From a virus, in IMG/VR virus record IMGVR_UViG_3300040770_000181, positions 17,251-81,250 of that record: a DNA stretch of 64,000 bases; one strand, written 5' to 3'. A program made the translations under genes and the position numbers. The number at the start of each line of letters is the position of its first letter. Position 1 is the first letter of the stretch. Below are positions 53,301 through 62,003 of this stretch, one piece after another. A model generated the notes under the pieces. The model was not told the origin of the DNA, did not search any database, and worked only from the letters and a program-made list of their open reading frames with translations.

Positions 53301-55993
53301 TACCTTTTTATATCTAAGGAACGTTGTTTAATTTCCAAATCATTAGGTATACCTACACTATAATTGTAACTAGCAATTGAATTAAATGATTTAGCATAAT
53401 TTTTTCTAGTAATACCATTAACGTAAATAGTTAAATACGCTTGATAAGCAGTAAACATTGCTGTAGCATTAAAATCACTAGTTATGCTTCCAATCGCTGT
53501 TGAAGATTTTAATGCATCTTCTTGTGCTTCTTTAGAAAGTAATTTATATTTAGCATTATCTTTTACATCAACAAAATGTGCTTTACCTGCACCATACATA
53601 ACACTTTCTAATTTTAATACATTTCCTAAAAAAGGTTGTGCAAAAGAAGTTTCTGGAGAATTAAATATCTGTCTGTTCCACAAATCACTATTAGTTTCTG
53701 TTCCATTTAATGCAGATGTTCCATTACATCCTGCTCCAGCTACACTGCTCTCTAATCGTATATCTGCTTTACCTTTTCCATCCACTTTTTGAGGGGCACC
53801 AGTGTCTTTAACAACATTTACATAAATTCTACTTCCACCTAATTTCCCTGGAATCCATTTTGTAGTAGGTCCTAAAATAGGGTCAACCCATGCTATTCTA
53901 TATCCTCTAAAACAAAGGTCACATGTACTTGCACTATAAACATCATAAGTAGCAAGACTAATTGTATTCAATGAACCTTCTGGGTTATTAGCTGTAAAAG
54001 AAGGAGCTGAGGTAGAACACACATTATATATGCCTAATGCAGAATATGTTGTACTCACTTCTTTATTAGTATCACAGCTTGTGTATTTCATTTTTATAGG
54101 AAGAAAATTTCCTAATTCATCTTTATCAATTTTAATTATAGTAATAGTGTAAGAATTACACAATTGTGCAAAAGCATTATTGTTTTCAGTTAAAAAAGCA
54201 TCTGCTTTTGTGTCATTATAAGGATAGTTTGGATAAATATATTCTTCCTCATCTTTCTTATATTTGTTTACATTTCTTAGCATTCCTTTTGCAACAACTG
54301 ATTTGTTTGTTCCTCTGTTTCCTCTAATTATCTTAAAACCAATAATAGTTGCTTTTTGTGCTGCACTCAAGTTTGAAGAATTAATCAATGTAGTAACTTG
54401 AGAGGGATCTATTTTTATACCAATTGGATAAACAGCATTGTCTCCCATCTCTAAAGTTTCCATAGAAGTAAAAACTTTAGATTCAAAAATAGGGCTTATG
54501 TTTACATCTGGAAATTTATGATGTCTAATTTTTTGGCCTGCAAGAACTCCCCATACATTATCAGTACATGGATATTCTTCTGTAGATTCCCAGTAGGCAA
54601 ATTCCCCATATTCATGTGGTGTAGCATTTCCTATCTTGTCTCCTTGTAGAGTTCCTATAACGGAAGCTGTATTGTATATTTTCCAATATGGACTTGTTCT
54701 TGTTCCTATATTTGGTTCTCCAATAAAATCATCATTTTCTATATCAATATTAGGCTTAGAGTTTTCTCTTAAACCTGCTATTCTTCCTGGTATGTGAAAT
54801 CCATCAGTTTGTTTTCCATTTTCTAATAAGAACACAATTTCAAAAGGATATATTTCATCACGGTAATACCCTCTCAAATTAGTTGCATTAAGTTCATTTG
54901 AGTAACTTTCATTTGCAGGTATCTTATAAGTTTGCCATTCTAACGTTATACCAGTAGCTATAGACTGGTAATTAACTCTATCAATAGATGTTAACCCTTT
55001 CCACACAAGAACGTCCTGTACAGCAGTTACATCATCTGCTAATTCATAATAAGGAAACTTTTCAAATATATCTTGAATTACAAGTCTTATGCTAGATTGA
55101 TCTGCCCCTGTGTATGTGATTTGTTTTGTTTCACTATCTATAAAATATGTTCCTACTAATTCTACAGAACTAATAGCGTTAATAGTTTTTATTACAGCTA
55201 AATTAAAATATACAAATTCTCCTGAAGTTTCAAGATTAGATACATCAATAACTATTGCTTTACCTACATTGTAATCAAAATTAACACTAGTTATTGTTTC
55301 ATCATAAAGAGGTGTAGGGTTTGTAATAGAATAATAAGACGTATAAGGATTACCAGAAACGTCACTGTATTGAACAGCAAATTGGTAAGTACCTGCTTTG
55401 TTAGTTCCCCCTGTTATAACATCTACCACTTTAATATTAGGAATATTAAAATTTGGTTGAATGTTTAGCCTGTTACAATCAAGTTCCTCACTATACGTTG
55501 GATTGCATAAGTCAGATCCAAATGCTAGTTTATAAGGAATGTTATCTATATCAAGATGTCTACGACCATTTCTGTCAGGCCAAAAAAGTTCTGTTGAACA
55601 ATTAGTTATTCTGTGTACAATCTTATTAATAGGGTTTGTAATATCAAATCCTAAGCAAGTATCTTTTATTAACACATTATACACACAATCATTATTTTCC
55701 ATAAAACCAATTTGACTCTCTTGAGTTGATGGGTTAGTAAGGAAAAAAATATGTTTGTTTTGTTCATTAATAAAGTGTTCACCAATTAAAGCATATCCTT
55801 CAGGGAAAGATACACAAAATTCATTACTAGATTCATTTTGGTAATTAACAGAATTAGCATCAAAGTTTTCAACTGTTGCATTAAGTGCATAAGTTAGTGT
55901 ACCCTGCTTAATTTGATTCAGAGTATTCTCTTGGTTTAATCCTATGTTTGCACTATTAAATGCATTATCTATATTTCCTTTCTTTTCAGCCAT
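50342..55993 (-). CDS. crAss-like stabilization/muzzle-type tail protein, 1883 aa
   Basis: Starts MAEKKGNIDNAFNSANIGLN and continues with the beta-rich body recalled for the large stabilization protein of crAss-like phages (CVSFPEGYALIGEHFIN, then FLTNPSTQESQIG). About 1500 residues form the conserved body. The last 380 residues consist of three small Cys-containing domains joined by polythreonine/serine linkers (TTTTTTSSTSSTTTTTTTD near 1500; TTTTTSTTTATLTTTTSTT near 1650; TTTTTTTVGLNC near 1805). The extension probably protrudes from the tail. It follows the P22 gp4-like adaptor directly, the order seen in other crAss-like phages. Confidence 0.82.
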   Translation of the reverse strand: MAEKKGNIDNAFNSANIGLNQENTLNQIKQGTLTYALNATVENFDANSVNYQNESSNEFCVSFPEGYALIGEHFINEQNKHIFFLTNPSTQESQIGFMENNDCVYNVLIKDTCLGFDITNPINKIVHRITNCSTELFWPDRNGRRHLDIDNIPYKLAFGSDLCNPTYSEELDCNRLNIQPNFNIPNIKVVDVITGGTNKAGTYQFAVQYSDVSGNPYTSYYSITNPTPLYDETITSVNFDYNVGKAIVIDVSNLETSGEFVYFNLAVIKTINAISSVELVGTYFIDSETKQITYTGADQSSIRLVIQDIFEKFPYYELADDVTAVQDVLVWKGLTSIDRVNYQSIATGITLEWQTYKIPANESYSNELNATNLRGYYRDEIYPFEIVFLLENGKQTDGFHIPGRIAGLRENSKPNIDIENDDFIGEPNIGTRTSPYWKIYNTASVIGTLQGDKIGNATPHEYGEFAYWESTEEYPCTDNVWGVLAGQKIRHHKFPDVNISPIFESKVFTSMETLEMGDNAVYPIGIKIDPSQVTTLINSSNLSAAQKATIIGFKIIRGNRGTNKSVVAKGMLRNVNKYKKDEEEYIYPNYPYNDTKADAFLTENNNAFAQLCNSYTITIIKIDKDELGNFLPIKMKYTSCDTNKEVSTTYSALGIYNVCSTSAPSFTANNPEGSLNTISLATYDVYSASTCDLCFRGYRIAWVDPILGPTTKWIPGKLGGSRIYVNVVKDTGAPQKVDGKGKADIRLESSVAGAGCNGTSALNGTETNSDLWNRQIFNSPETSFAQPFLGNVLKLESVMYGAGKAHFVDVKDNAKYKLLSKEAQEDALKSSTAIGSITSDFNATAMFTAYQAYLTIYVNGITRKNYAKSFNSIASYNYSVGIPNDLEIKQRSLDIKRYLIPRVLSIGDEYTINNYQRETSVFLKTSDLSLNNTNTIESLPLPSNTPSILIDGDSIIQDNSRFTLSDVDKCGAPTFENNISVVSYYGSIKNTIVNQWGQMYSYETLDTGYQYIFNKSANTGVFGGDIFIGKFAYKTKVPFFFDNRVKAPDDSDIFYDEIGNIAFPKYWHSARSILSDVTTKTAVLSNFISYKAHSFDCSNEPLPLTGTARTFYDGTFYLFAYGVPSFYCESTYNVDLRAAFNNREGDYWPHVSSGIPDDWVQESFVSIANDNTYNYNVTYSKQNRENTFTHLPLDWKEDSCLTNYPFRAIYSDTQNQDADSRVNNWLVYKALSYYDFPQNYGALISLDGIQNRAILARFENKSLLYNNLLTINTSNPQAAYVGNPSMFSAPPIDFAETDLGYVGTQNKFLLKIPQGQITTDAKRGQIFLIQGTKAEDITAYGSGMNRFFTDHLPFEILNYYPNKKEIVNGVQTIVQGVDTDNHFNGIGLHGVYDSKFERIIITKLDYIPLNRDIKYDNATKEFYIEETSNNIIFRTVVNLKDSDYFCNKSWTISYNLNTRSWISFHSYIPNWYIAENNFFYSGINGCCSDFDFIVGELIPTPPTTTTTTSSTSSTTTTTTTDVPLDCTLFGSIVLTDCEINGLGVILIGPIVPGCQRPLNLTAYSFIIGYTILSGPTVIISSESEETACSSINYINGLPLEDTSISISTLSVFIDNLELNARVYLNNGTLDCSIPPNGWYFTDETAFNKTVFQLVNGFIITINVCPEITTTTTSTTTATLTTTTSTTIFSTTTTSTTTVDAPECFTTEFADVSSVDNCLDLSYNRVDSLLTIRLNKVADRDYFFRINLEEQYCGSTGPVNTSTTATINAGSTFTTYGYVTTRAADCGQGSCEIETITVTLVEQIIETGLVNCNLTTTTTTTVGLNCTIYRFQNGGSSDAIYNYITCSGTFVNNFLGGFEFVEVCAQTNSANADSIITITATGSC

Positions 55994-55998
55994 AGTGT

Positions 55999-56973
55999 TT
56001 ATCCGTTACGTCTTCTACCATATCTATTACCAATAGGTAATTCATATTTTTGGTTTCGGTTTAAAGTTTTTTTAATCCTTTGTTGTATTGCCCAGGATGG
56101 TAATTTTTTAATTTCAATATCAGCCATTATATATGCTTCATCAGCTGCTGCTTTGTAATACATTAACTTTTGCTGTAACTGATTAAATGTTTCATCATTA
56201 GTTTGATTAGTTAGTATTTCAAAAACTTTAAACTTTAAAAAAGCTTCAATATATTCTTTAATACGAAAGTTATCTGGAACCAATTGATTTCCATCAACAT
56301 CATAATCAGTAGCGTAAAAAACTAAATGAACAATACCATCTCTAAGATTTGTAGTGAAATAGTTATCTCGTATATCAAAAGAAGTTAAATCAGAAGAATA
56401 AGGTGTAAAGCTTCCAGTGTTAACTAACGCACCTTGACCAAACAATTCTAAATTTCCTGTGTAATCAAATTTACATTGTTCGTTAGCAACTATTGTACCT
56501 GGCTTTAATAAAAATTGTCTTCTATACGCACGAGGAATACTATTAGTTGTTTTGTAAACAGTCTGCATAAACTCAGGCATACATGATCCATCACAGCCTA
56601 CATTAGCACAACAAGGGGATTCTGGAACACATTGGGTTACTACAGGAGAAACTTGTATAGTAGTAGATACTGAAGCTTGTGAATAAAAAGATCCAGGCTC
56701 TTCATAAGACCGTAAAGAAACTTCTGAACACATCCATGCTTCTTTTACACCATAAAAATTATCAGGAAGTCTAGCTCTAAAATTTTCTATATATAAAGGA
56801 GTCTCAGTTATTTTATAACTTGTTTTACCAAGTTTACTTAAACACTTATTTACATATGTTGGAAATAACAGATCATCAACTGCTCCAGTATCAAAGTAAG
56901 ATTTTAATTCTTCTTTAACTGTAGCATAGAGCATTTCTGGAGAAACAAACTGGTATTTATAATAATTTGACAT
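55999..56973 (-). CDS. P22 gp4-like head-tail/tail adaptor protein, 324 aa
   Basis: N-terminal helix EMLYATVKEELKSYFDTGAV with FPTYVNKCLSKLGKTSYKIT and then ARLPDNFYGVKEAWMC is the pattern of the conserved crAss-like tail adaptor, often compared with P22 gp4. Residues 110-140 are Cys-rich (QCVPESPCCANVGCDG), possibly metal-binding or disulphide-linked. The helical C-terminus ends in RNGRRR-like basic residues. Expected in the ring between portal and tail. Located between the stabilization gene (5 nt) and the IHF-like gene (24 nt). Confidence 0.82.
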   Translation of the reverse strand: MSNYYKYQFVSPEMLYATVKEELKSYFDTGAVDDLLFPTYVNKCLSKLGKTSYKITETPLYIENFRARLPDNFYGVKEAWMCSEVSLRSYEEPGSFYSQASVSTTIQVSPVVTQCVPESPCCANVGCDGSCMPEFMQTVYKTTNSIPRAYRRQFLLKPGTIVANEQCKFDYTGNLELFGQGALVNTGSFTPYSSDLTSFDIRDNYFTTNLRDGIVHLVFYATDYDVDGNQLVPDNFRIKEYIEAFLKFKVFEILTNQTNDETFNQLQQKLMYYKAAADEAYIMADIEIKKLPSWAIQQRIKKTLNRNQKYELPIGNRYGRRRNG

Positions 56974-56997
56974 GTTATATTTTTTTAATAATGTTAG

Positions 56998-57474
56998 TTA
57001 TTTTTCCCACTCCATGTATATGTTTTGATATTTTTTATCTATTTTGAGGTAGTGACAAAGTAATCTAGAAGTTGTGCGGGCTGGTTTAAAATACCACAAA
57101 TCAGTATGTTTAAATCTTGCTGTTCTTTTAAACCAATGCCAACCAAAAAAGTATCCTTCTGTATCGTAGTTAAAATTATAAATAAGTTTACCTTTTTCTT
57201 TAGTCTTTTTCCAATCAATAGGTAAGTTTATAAATTCGTTGTTAACCCCTTTATATCTTTTTCTTTTTTTCTTATTGATTGATATTTCTCCAAACCCAAA
57301 AGGAAGCTTTACACTTTCCCCTGTTTCTAAGATGTATTCTCTTAGTGCTTCATTGAATGAATATAAAACTACTTTCCATTCTTCAAATCCTATTACTATC
57401 TTTGGATTCTTTTTACAGAAAAGAACATAGTTTTCTTTACTTGCAGAACGCCATTCAACTACTACTCTACTCAT
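56998..57474 (-). CDS. IHF/HU-like protein conserved in crAss-like phages, 158 aa
   Basis: Residues 40-80 carry the HU/IHF-type arm pattern: EALREYILETGESVKLPFGF, then GEISINKKKRKRYKG. Further on are LPIDWKKTKEKGKLIYNFN and YDTEGYFFGWHWFKRTARFK with YFKPARTTSRLL. These match the IHF-subunit-like structural gene recalled for crAss-like phages, which always lies next to the tail adaptor. It may bind DNA or have become a pure tail protein. The basic C-terminus suits nucleic-acid contact. Confidence 0.75.
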   Translation of the reverse strand: MSRVVVEWRSASKENYVLFCKKNPKIVIGFEEWKVVLYSFNEALREYILETGESVKLPFGFGEISINKKKRKRYKGVNNEFINLPIDWKKTKEKGKLIYNFNYDTEGYFFGWHWFKRTARFKHTDLWYFKPARTTSRLLCHYLKIDKKYQNIYMEWEK

Positions 57475-57478
57475 AATG

Positions 57479-58207
57479 TTATTTTAGGTTAGGGGCATTA
57501 GGTGCTTGTCCATCAATTCCATCATCAGCCATATCTGTTTTAATTCTAAAATATGTTTGTAACAAATGTTGAGTTACCATTTCTAATACTTGCTTTTGCA
57601 AATACCCTGGTAACGCTACATTTGTATCTAAAGGATTTTTACAATATTCCTCTAGATCAAGATTGCCATCTCCACAACCACATTCAGGAAACATAATATC
57701 TTTAGGTATGTCTTCTTCAAAGTAAGCAACAAATCGAGTAGCTTGTAACAAAGGGTTTGTTATGTACAAGTAATCATTAGAGATCCAGAAATATTCTTCT
57801 TTTTTAATGATAGGAAGTTTTAATAAATTAATATATCTATTAACAGTTGTCTCTTTTAATTTCTTTCCTGAACCACCCATTGCATTAATACCGTACACAC
57901 CTTGTATTACATACTGATAGTTTCCTTCTGCCATTCTAGGTATTTTGTATTTGCTTCTTCCTATTGTACATGGATCAGCATATGAACAACATTCAGAAAT
58001 GGGAACTTCACACATCTCTAAACAAGGAATAGTTGTAAACAACGTATCTGTTGCCCACAACTTTCTTAGATTTGTTTCTCTTTTAACTTGTGAGAATGTT
58101 ACATTTTTAATTTCTGATAAAATAACTCTATCTGTAATTAATGAATCCGTACTAAGCAACTTGTGCATAGAACGGACATCACTAACTAATTTTCTACCTG
58201 TCGCCAT
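57479..58207 (-). CDS. crAss-like ring/tail structural protein, 242 aa
   Basis: Start chosen at ATG 58207 (MATGRKLVSDVRSMHKLLST). It follows the phosphoesterase stop by 7 nt and an A-rich leader (aatataaaaaaaat). The longer frame to 58249 would overlap that gene by 35 nt. The body contains Cys pairs (CLEMCEVPISECCSYADPC) and a KIPRMAEGNYQYVIQGVYG segment typical of the conserved structural protein preceding the IHF-like gene in crAss-like phages. Expected role: one of the tail rings. The C-terminal acidic stretch includes DDGIDGQAPNAP. Confidence 0.72.
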   Translation of the reverse strand: MATGRKLVSDVRSMHKLLSTDSLITDRVILSEIKNVTFSQVKRETNLRKLWATDTLFTTIPCLEMCEVPISECCSYADPCTIGRSKYKIPRMAEGNYQYVIQGVYGINAMGGSGKKLKETTVNRYINLLKLPIIKKEEYFWISNDYLYITNPLLQATRFVAYFEEDIPKDIMFPECGCGDGNLDLEEYCKNPLDTNVALPGYLQKQVLEMVTQHLLQTYFRIKTDMADDGIDGQAPNAPNLK

Positions 58208-58214
58208 ATTTTTT

Positions 58215-59423
58215 TTATATTCTTGCTTCAAACTCCCCAATCTTGCCATCTCTATAATTATAGTGAAGCATTAAGGCAGCTCTTACACTGTTTACAAAGT
58301 TGTGATCTGCATGCCATCTATCTGCTCCTGAAAGACTAGGCATTTGTTGTATTCTAACTCCTTTAATATCTTTTGCCATGTAATGATGTTTGTCTCCAGT
58401 GTGCACTTCTCTATATTGAGAAGTTCCAAATTGAGTACTAAAAGAAGGAGAAGTAGCAAACAATAAAGGAAGATCATCTATTTTACAGTTACCATGGTGA
58501 TAACCAATAAATGTGTTTCCTAATGTAACTCCTTTTATAACTGAATGACTTCTATCAAATGTAACATTAGCACATTCTTTAAAATAAATTTCTAAGGCAT
58601 GAGCTAAATAATATGATTTAGTTCTGTCATGGTTTCCTTGTACTAAAACAACATGTACAGTTGTAGCATTTGCTTTTAACATATTAATCGTATCTACTAA
58701 TAAAGCAAACCCTAACTCATATTCGTCAGAGTAAGACATGATAGTGTCTTGAGGAGTTAAATTTGTAGTTTGGTTTGCGTAATTATCAGTATGAAAGAAA
58801 TCATTTGATATTGGAAAAACTAATTTATCTATGTTATAAATAAGTCTTGTTTTGTGAACTAGATTTTCAGCAATATTATAATAAGTTATTGCTCTTTGTG
58901 CAGGGTCATTACAACCTTCTACTACTTTTTTTGCTAGATGATAATCAGCAATTGATAATTCTGCATCTATGTTCTCTTTAGTTTTGTCATTTAAATTTTT
59001 AAATTCTTTAACTGACTTTGGGGTAAACTTTTTAAGAAATGCAACTAAATCTTCTGGGCTGTATTCATTTGGTTTCTTTAAAGAAGCAAATACAGATGAG
59101 GTAAAGTTTCCATTAGTTTGTAACTTAGACCAATATGTAGAAATTTTATATTTTGTTAAATCTATACGATGTAACTTTGCTAATTCTAAATCTGATTTAG
59201 GTTCAAATGAAGTTTCTAATGTACTTTCTATTGTTCCTTTTTCGTTATTAACCTTCTTAATTTCATTTACAATCTTCTTATATTGTTTTGGTTTTAATTC
59301 TTTAATCATTTCCAAAACATCTGCTTCTGATACTCCTAATTTTTCTGCATAAAATTTATTACTTCTTTTCCAACTTAACATTTTTGAAAGTTGCAAAGTT
59401 AAATGTTGCTTATTATTAGCCAT
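58215..59423 (-). CDS. Calcineurin-like metallophosphoesterase, 402 aa
   Basis: N-terminal 150 residues are helical with an HTH-like start (FYAEKLGVSEADVLEMIKEL). The catalytic domain has all metal motifs: D160-Y-H162 (SIADYHLAK), D208...H211 (SNDFFHTDN), GNHD 263-266, HH 309-310 and H341-x2-D344-x-HH (HTGDKHH). The SbcD/Mre11-like order suggests phosphodiesterase or nuclease activity, possibly in DNA processing. A conserved metallophosphoesterase in the structural block of crAss-like phages is consistent with this. It has its own promoter (59452-59481) and is preceded by a terminator, so it starts a new unit that runs into the virion genes. Confidence 0.85.
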   Translation of the reverse strand: MANNKQHLTLQLSKMLSWKRSNKFYAEKLGVSEADVLEMIKELKPKQYKKIVNEIKKVNNEKGTIESTLETSFEPKSDLELAKLHRIDLTKYKISTYWSKLQTNGNFTSSVFASLKKPNEYSPEDLVAFLKKFTPKSVKEFKNLNDKTKENIDAELSIADYHLAKKVVEGCNDPAQRAITYYNIAENLVHKTRLIYNIDKLVFPISNDFFHTDNYANQTTNLTPQDTIMSYSDEYELGFALLVDTINMLKANATTVHVVLVQGNHDRTKSYYLAHALEIYFKECANVTFDRSHSVIKGVTLGNTFIGYHHGNCKIDDLPLLFATSPSFSTQFGTSQYREVHTGDKHHYMAKDIKGVRIQQMPSLSGADRWHADHNFVNSVRAALMLHYNYRDGKIGEFEARI

Positions 59424-59451
59424 AGAATATAATTTAAATTAAAAAATATTG

Positions 59452-59481
59452 TAAAGATAAACATAGTTTGCTAACTATCAA
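59452..59481 (-). promoter_or_regulatory. Bacteroidota-type promoter for the phosphoesterase/structural operon
   Basis: Minus strand: TTG (complement of 59479-59481), 19-nt spacer, TATCTTTA (complement of 59452-59459), one mismatch from TAnnTTTG. The ATG at 59423 is 28 nt downstream. It lies directly after the terminator of the upstream gene. Confidence 0.6.
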
Positions 59482-59525
59482 AATTATTTTAGTTAAAATC
59501 TAACTATTTATAACTAAATAGGTTA

Positions 59526-59590
59526 TAAAAAAAACTCCCCAAGATTAAATCTTGAGGAGTAAAGTATAGAAAACCAATAAACTATACTTT
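59526..59590 (-). terminator. Intrinsic terminator with tandem hairpin
   Basis: Minus strand: ACTCCTCAAGATT pairs with AATCTTGGGGAGT (59534-59560), followed by T8. Immediately upstream is a second 9-bp inverted repeat, AAAGTATAG/CTATACTTT (59561-59569 with 59582-59590), overlapping the preceding stop codon. The 166-nt gap 59424-59589 contains only this and the promoter. Confidence 0.85.
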
Positions 59591-60693
59591 TAAAGGTCTA
59601 ATACTTCTGGTGTGGTAGTATCATTATTATTAAGTACACCTGAAAAAGTAACAAGACTATATGTTAAAGTTGCTGCTCTAGTACCAGCAGAAAATCTTTT
59701 AGTAGATGCTCCGTTATCTGTAATAACAATTCCCACAGAATCAATATTAAAACTACTATCAGCTGTTGGATTAGTCCAACAATAAGCAGCAGTATCTTGT
59801 GCTATACAACCATCTTTAACTGGAGTTCCACCTTTCCAAAGTGTAGCTGCTATAGTAACAGGATTTATTCCCACTTGATTAAACCAGAAACATCTTGCAT
59901 CTATTACAAAAGAATTAACTCCAGGGTTTTGTGCTGTAAATGCATTAACATCTATTAACACAGATTCAAATCCAGTACCTGTATTATCAAATCCCCAAGT
60001 AAGAACTGGTGTTACTCCTTGCACATTAGGCCAAACAGATTGTACTGCCCACCCAAGGTATAAGTCTTGTGTGTTTTGTCCAACATCTGGAAAAGCCATT
60101 CTAGTTCTTGTATCAAGATCATCACCATCAGTAAACTCATAAGTTAACATTATATAGTCTGCATTAAAATTAAAACTAGTTTCTCCTAATTGAAATACTG
60201 CAGTTTGAGTACAATCAAGACTATCTGTTATAACAACTGTATAAGATGTTGATCCAGAAAGATTATTTATAGTTAATGGAGAAGTTGCTGTTCCTTGAGG
60301 AACACCATTTAACGTATATGTAAAAGGAAGAGTTCCTCCTTCAAATGTTATTGTAGCTGTACCATTATTTCCTGCTTGGTTAGTAGGGTCTTGTGTCACT
60401 GTAGAAGCAATTATTAAATCACAAACAAATGCAGTGGTAGTAGTTGTTGTGGTTGAAGATGTTGTAGTTGTTGTTGTAGACAAAACAATATCTGTAGAAT
60501 TTAAACAATTGCCTAAAGAAACTACTCTAATAGTTGTAGCAAAGTCAGGGACTAAGCTTGATGTATACCCAGCAACAAGTAAAGCTTTAGAAATATTTGT
60601 TTCAAAAGGAACTGTATACGCATCTGAACTTGAATAAAGATCAAATGGTCCTGAATCAGTTCCAGCTGTTGTTAATGTCAATAATACTGTCAT
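59590..60693 (-). CDS. Virion protein: GPF domain, polythreonine linker, SprB-like repeat, 367 aa
   Basis: Residues 1-72: GPFDLYSSSDAY domain shared with 49463 and 60703. Residues 73-90: Ser/Thr linker (STTTTTTSSTTTTTTTA). Residues about 95-170: a SprB-like repeat with NGTATITFEGGTLPFTYTLN and SYTVVITDSLDCTQT, the pattern found in the Flavobacterium gliding adhesin. Residues 175-367: unrecognised beta-rich domain (YIMLTYEFTDGDDLDTRTR). Probably a tail-associated appendage; the SprB-like repeat hints at a Flavobacteriia host. Last gene of its unit, before a strong terminator. Confidence 0.7.
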   Translation of the reverse strand: MTVLLTLTTAGTDSGPFDLYSSSDAYTVPFETNISKALLVAGYTSSLVPDFATTIRVVSLGNCLNSTDIVLSTTTTTTSSTTTTTTTAFVCDLIIASTVTQDPTNQAGNNGTATITFEGGTLPFTYTLNGVPQGTATSPLTINNLSGSTSYTVVITDSLDCTQTAVFQLGETSFNFNADYIMLTYEFTDGDDLDTRTRMAFPDVGQNTQDLYLGWAVQSVWPNVQGVTPVLTWGFDNTGTGFESVLIDVNAFTAQNPGVNSFVIDARCFWFNQVGINPVTIAATLWKGGTPVKDGCIAQDTAAYCWTNPTADSSFNIDSVGIVITDNGASTKRFSAGTRAATLTYSLVTFSGVLNNNDTTTPEVLDL

Positions 60694-60702
60694 AATTTTT
60701 AT

Positions 60703-61986
60703 TTAAGGTATAAAGGTATACAAAAGTTTTAAACATCCATTACTTGGAGCTGCAAATAAATTGTCACCTATAACAACAGGACTTCTATATACAGAAGTAA
60801 ACGCATAAAGAACAGATCCATCTTTATTAAGAATTATAGAATAAAGAGAAGGAGCTCCTGTATAAGTAGTAAAGTTTCCTTCAAGAAGAAGTTTATCTCC
60901 CCAAACAATACTTGCATTATATATATTAGTTCCATTAAAACCTGAACCTGTAGTAAAAGAAGGATCAACTGTTCCATTTTCTTGTATCTTAATTATTTTA
61001 GAGCAAGGTGTACCATTATAACTACTTATATAACCAAATATATAAAAGGAAGTTTCTCCTTTTATTCTTAAAAAGTAATTAGCATTATTACCAAAGTATG
61101 GTACTGTACCAGTTCCTGCATTAAAAGAAGGATCTAATGTTCCATTTGATAATATTTTTGATATTCCTGGAGATACAGCAATACCATTATATGCAGTAAA
61201 ATATCCTAATATAATTAAAGAATTTTCTGCAGCAACAAGAACATCTGTTGTTGTATCATTAAAACTTGATCCTACAATAAGCGAAGTATCAATTGACCCA
61301 TTAGAAAATAATCTTACTATTCTTGGAGAAAAAGTTCCATTATAACTAGAATATCTTCCTGTTACAAGTATGGAACCATTTGAATCTATATCAAGTCCTT
61401 GAGTAAAATCATTAAACCCTACTCCTATCTGAAATGTATTATCTATAGATCCATCTATGTTTAATCTAACTAATCTGTTTTTAGAAGTTCCTTGGTATGA
61501 AGTAAATGTTCCTGTGGCAATAATTTTACCATCAGCTTGTTCTATAATAGAAGAACCTGTATACAATATTTCATCAAACCCAGTACCAACATTAAAAGAA
61601 TCATCAAGAGTAAGATCTGGATTTAGTTTAATTAAATTTTTAGAATTAGTAAGAACACCATTTTCTAAATAACCATCAAGTCTTCCATAAAAATATCCAT
61701 ATAATGGTGAATAAATAGTACTTAAAGTATAATATCCTACTGTGGGTAAAAAATTATAACAATTAACAGGGGGTATAATAACTTCTACAAAATTTGTGCA
61801 TAATCCAGTAGATTTTATTTTTACTGTAGTTGCACCAATAGGTAAATCATTACTTGGATATCCATTTGTTAATTCTAATTTAGAAACAGAAGAAGCAAAT
61901 GCAGAGGAGTACCCGTCTGCATTTGAATATAAATCAAAAGGACCTGTATCTGTCCCTGCTACTATTAACGTTATTATTCCTGTCAT
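60703..61986 (-). CDS. Virion protein: GPF domain plus delta-60-type repeats, 427 aa
   Basis: Residues 1-75: GTDTGPFDLYSNADGY domain shared with 59590 and 49463. Residues 115-400: six or more delta-60-type repeats, each with a core such as LVRLNIDGSIDNTFQIGVGF or IVRLFSNGSIDTSLIVGSSF, expected to form a beta-propeller-like structure. The same repeat type lies in the large fibre at 12897-16364. No catalytic residues seen. It could act as a host-surface binding or decoration module. Starts 17 nt from the next gene. Confidence 0.75.
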   Translation of the reverse strand: MTGIITLIVAGTDTGPFDLYSNADGYSSAFASSVSKLELTNGYPSNDLPIGATTVKIKSTGLCTNFVEVIIPPVNCYNFLPTVGYYTLSTIYSPLYGYFYGRLDGYLENGVLTNSKNLIKLNPDLTLDDSFNVGTGFDEILYTGSSIIEQADGKIIATGTFTSYQGTSKNRLVRLNIDGSIDNTFQIGVGFNDFTQGLDIDSNGSILVTGRYSSYNGTFSPRIVRLFSNGSIDTSLIVGSSFNDTTTDVLVAAENSLIILGYFTAYNGIAVSPGISKILSNGTLDPSFNAGTGTVPYFGNNANYFLRIKGETSFYIFGYISSYNGTPCSKIIKIQENGTVDPSFTTGSGFNGTNIYNASIVWGDKLLLEGNFTTYTGAPSLYSIILNKDGSVLYAFTSVYRSPVVIGDNLFAAPSNGCLKLLYTFIP

Positions 61987-62003
61987 TGGTTTTAGTTTTT
62001 AAT

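Noticed and set aside
58208-58249. Upstream extension of the ring protein start
   Set aside because: It would overlap the phosphoesterase gene by 35 nt; ATG 58207 has an A-rich leader and fits the preceding stop.
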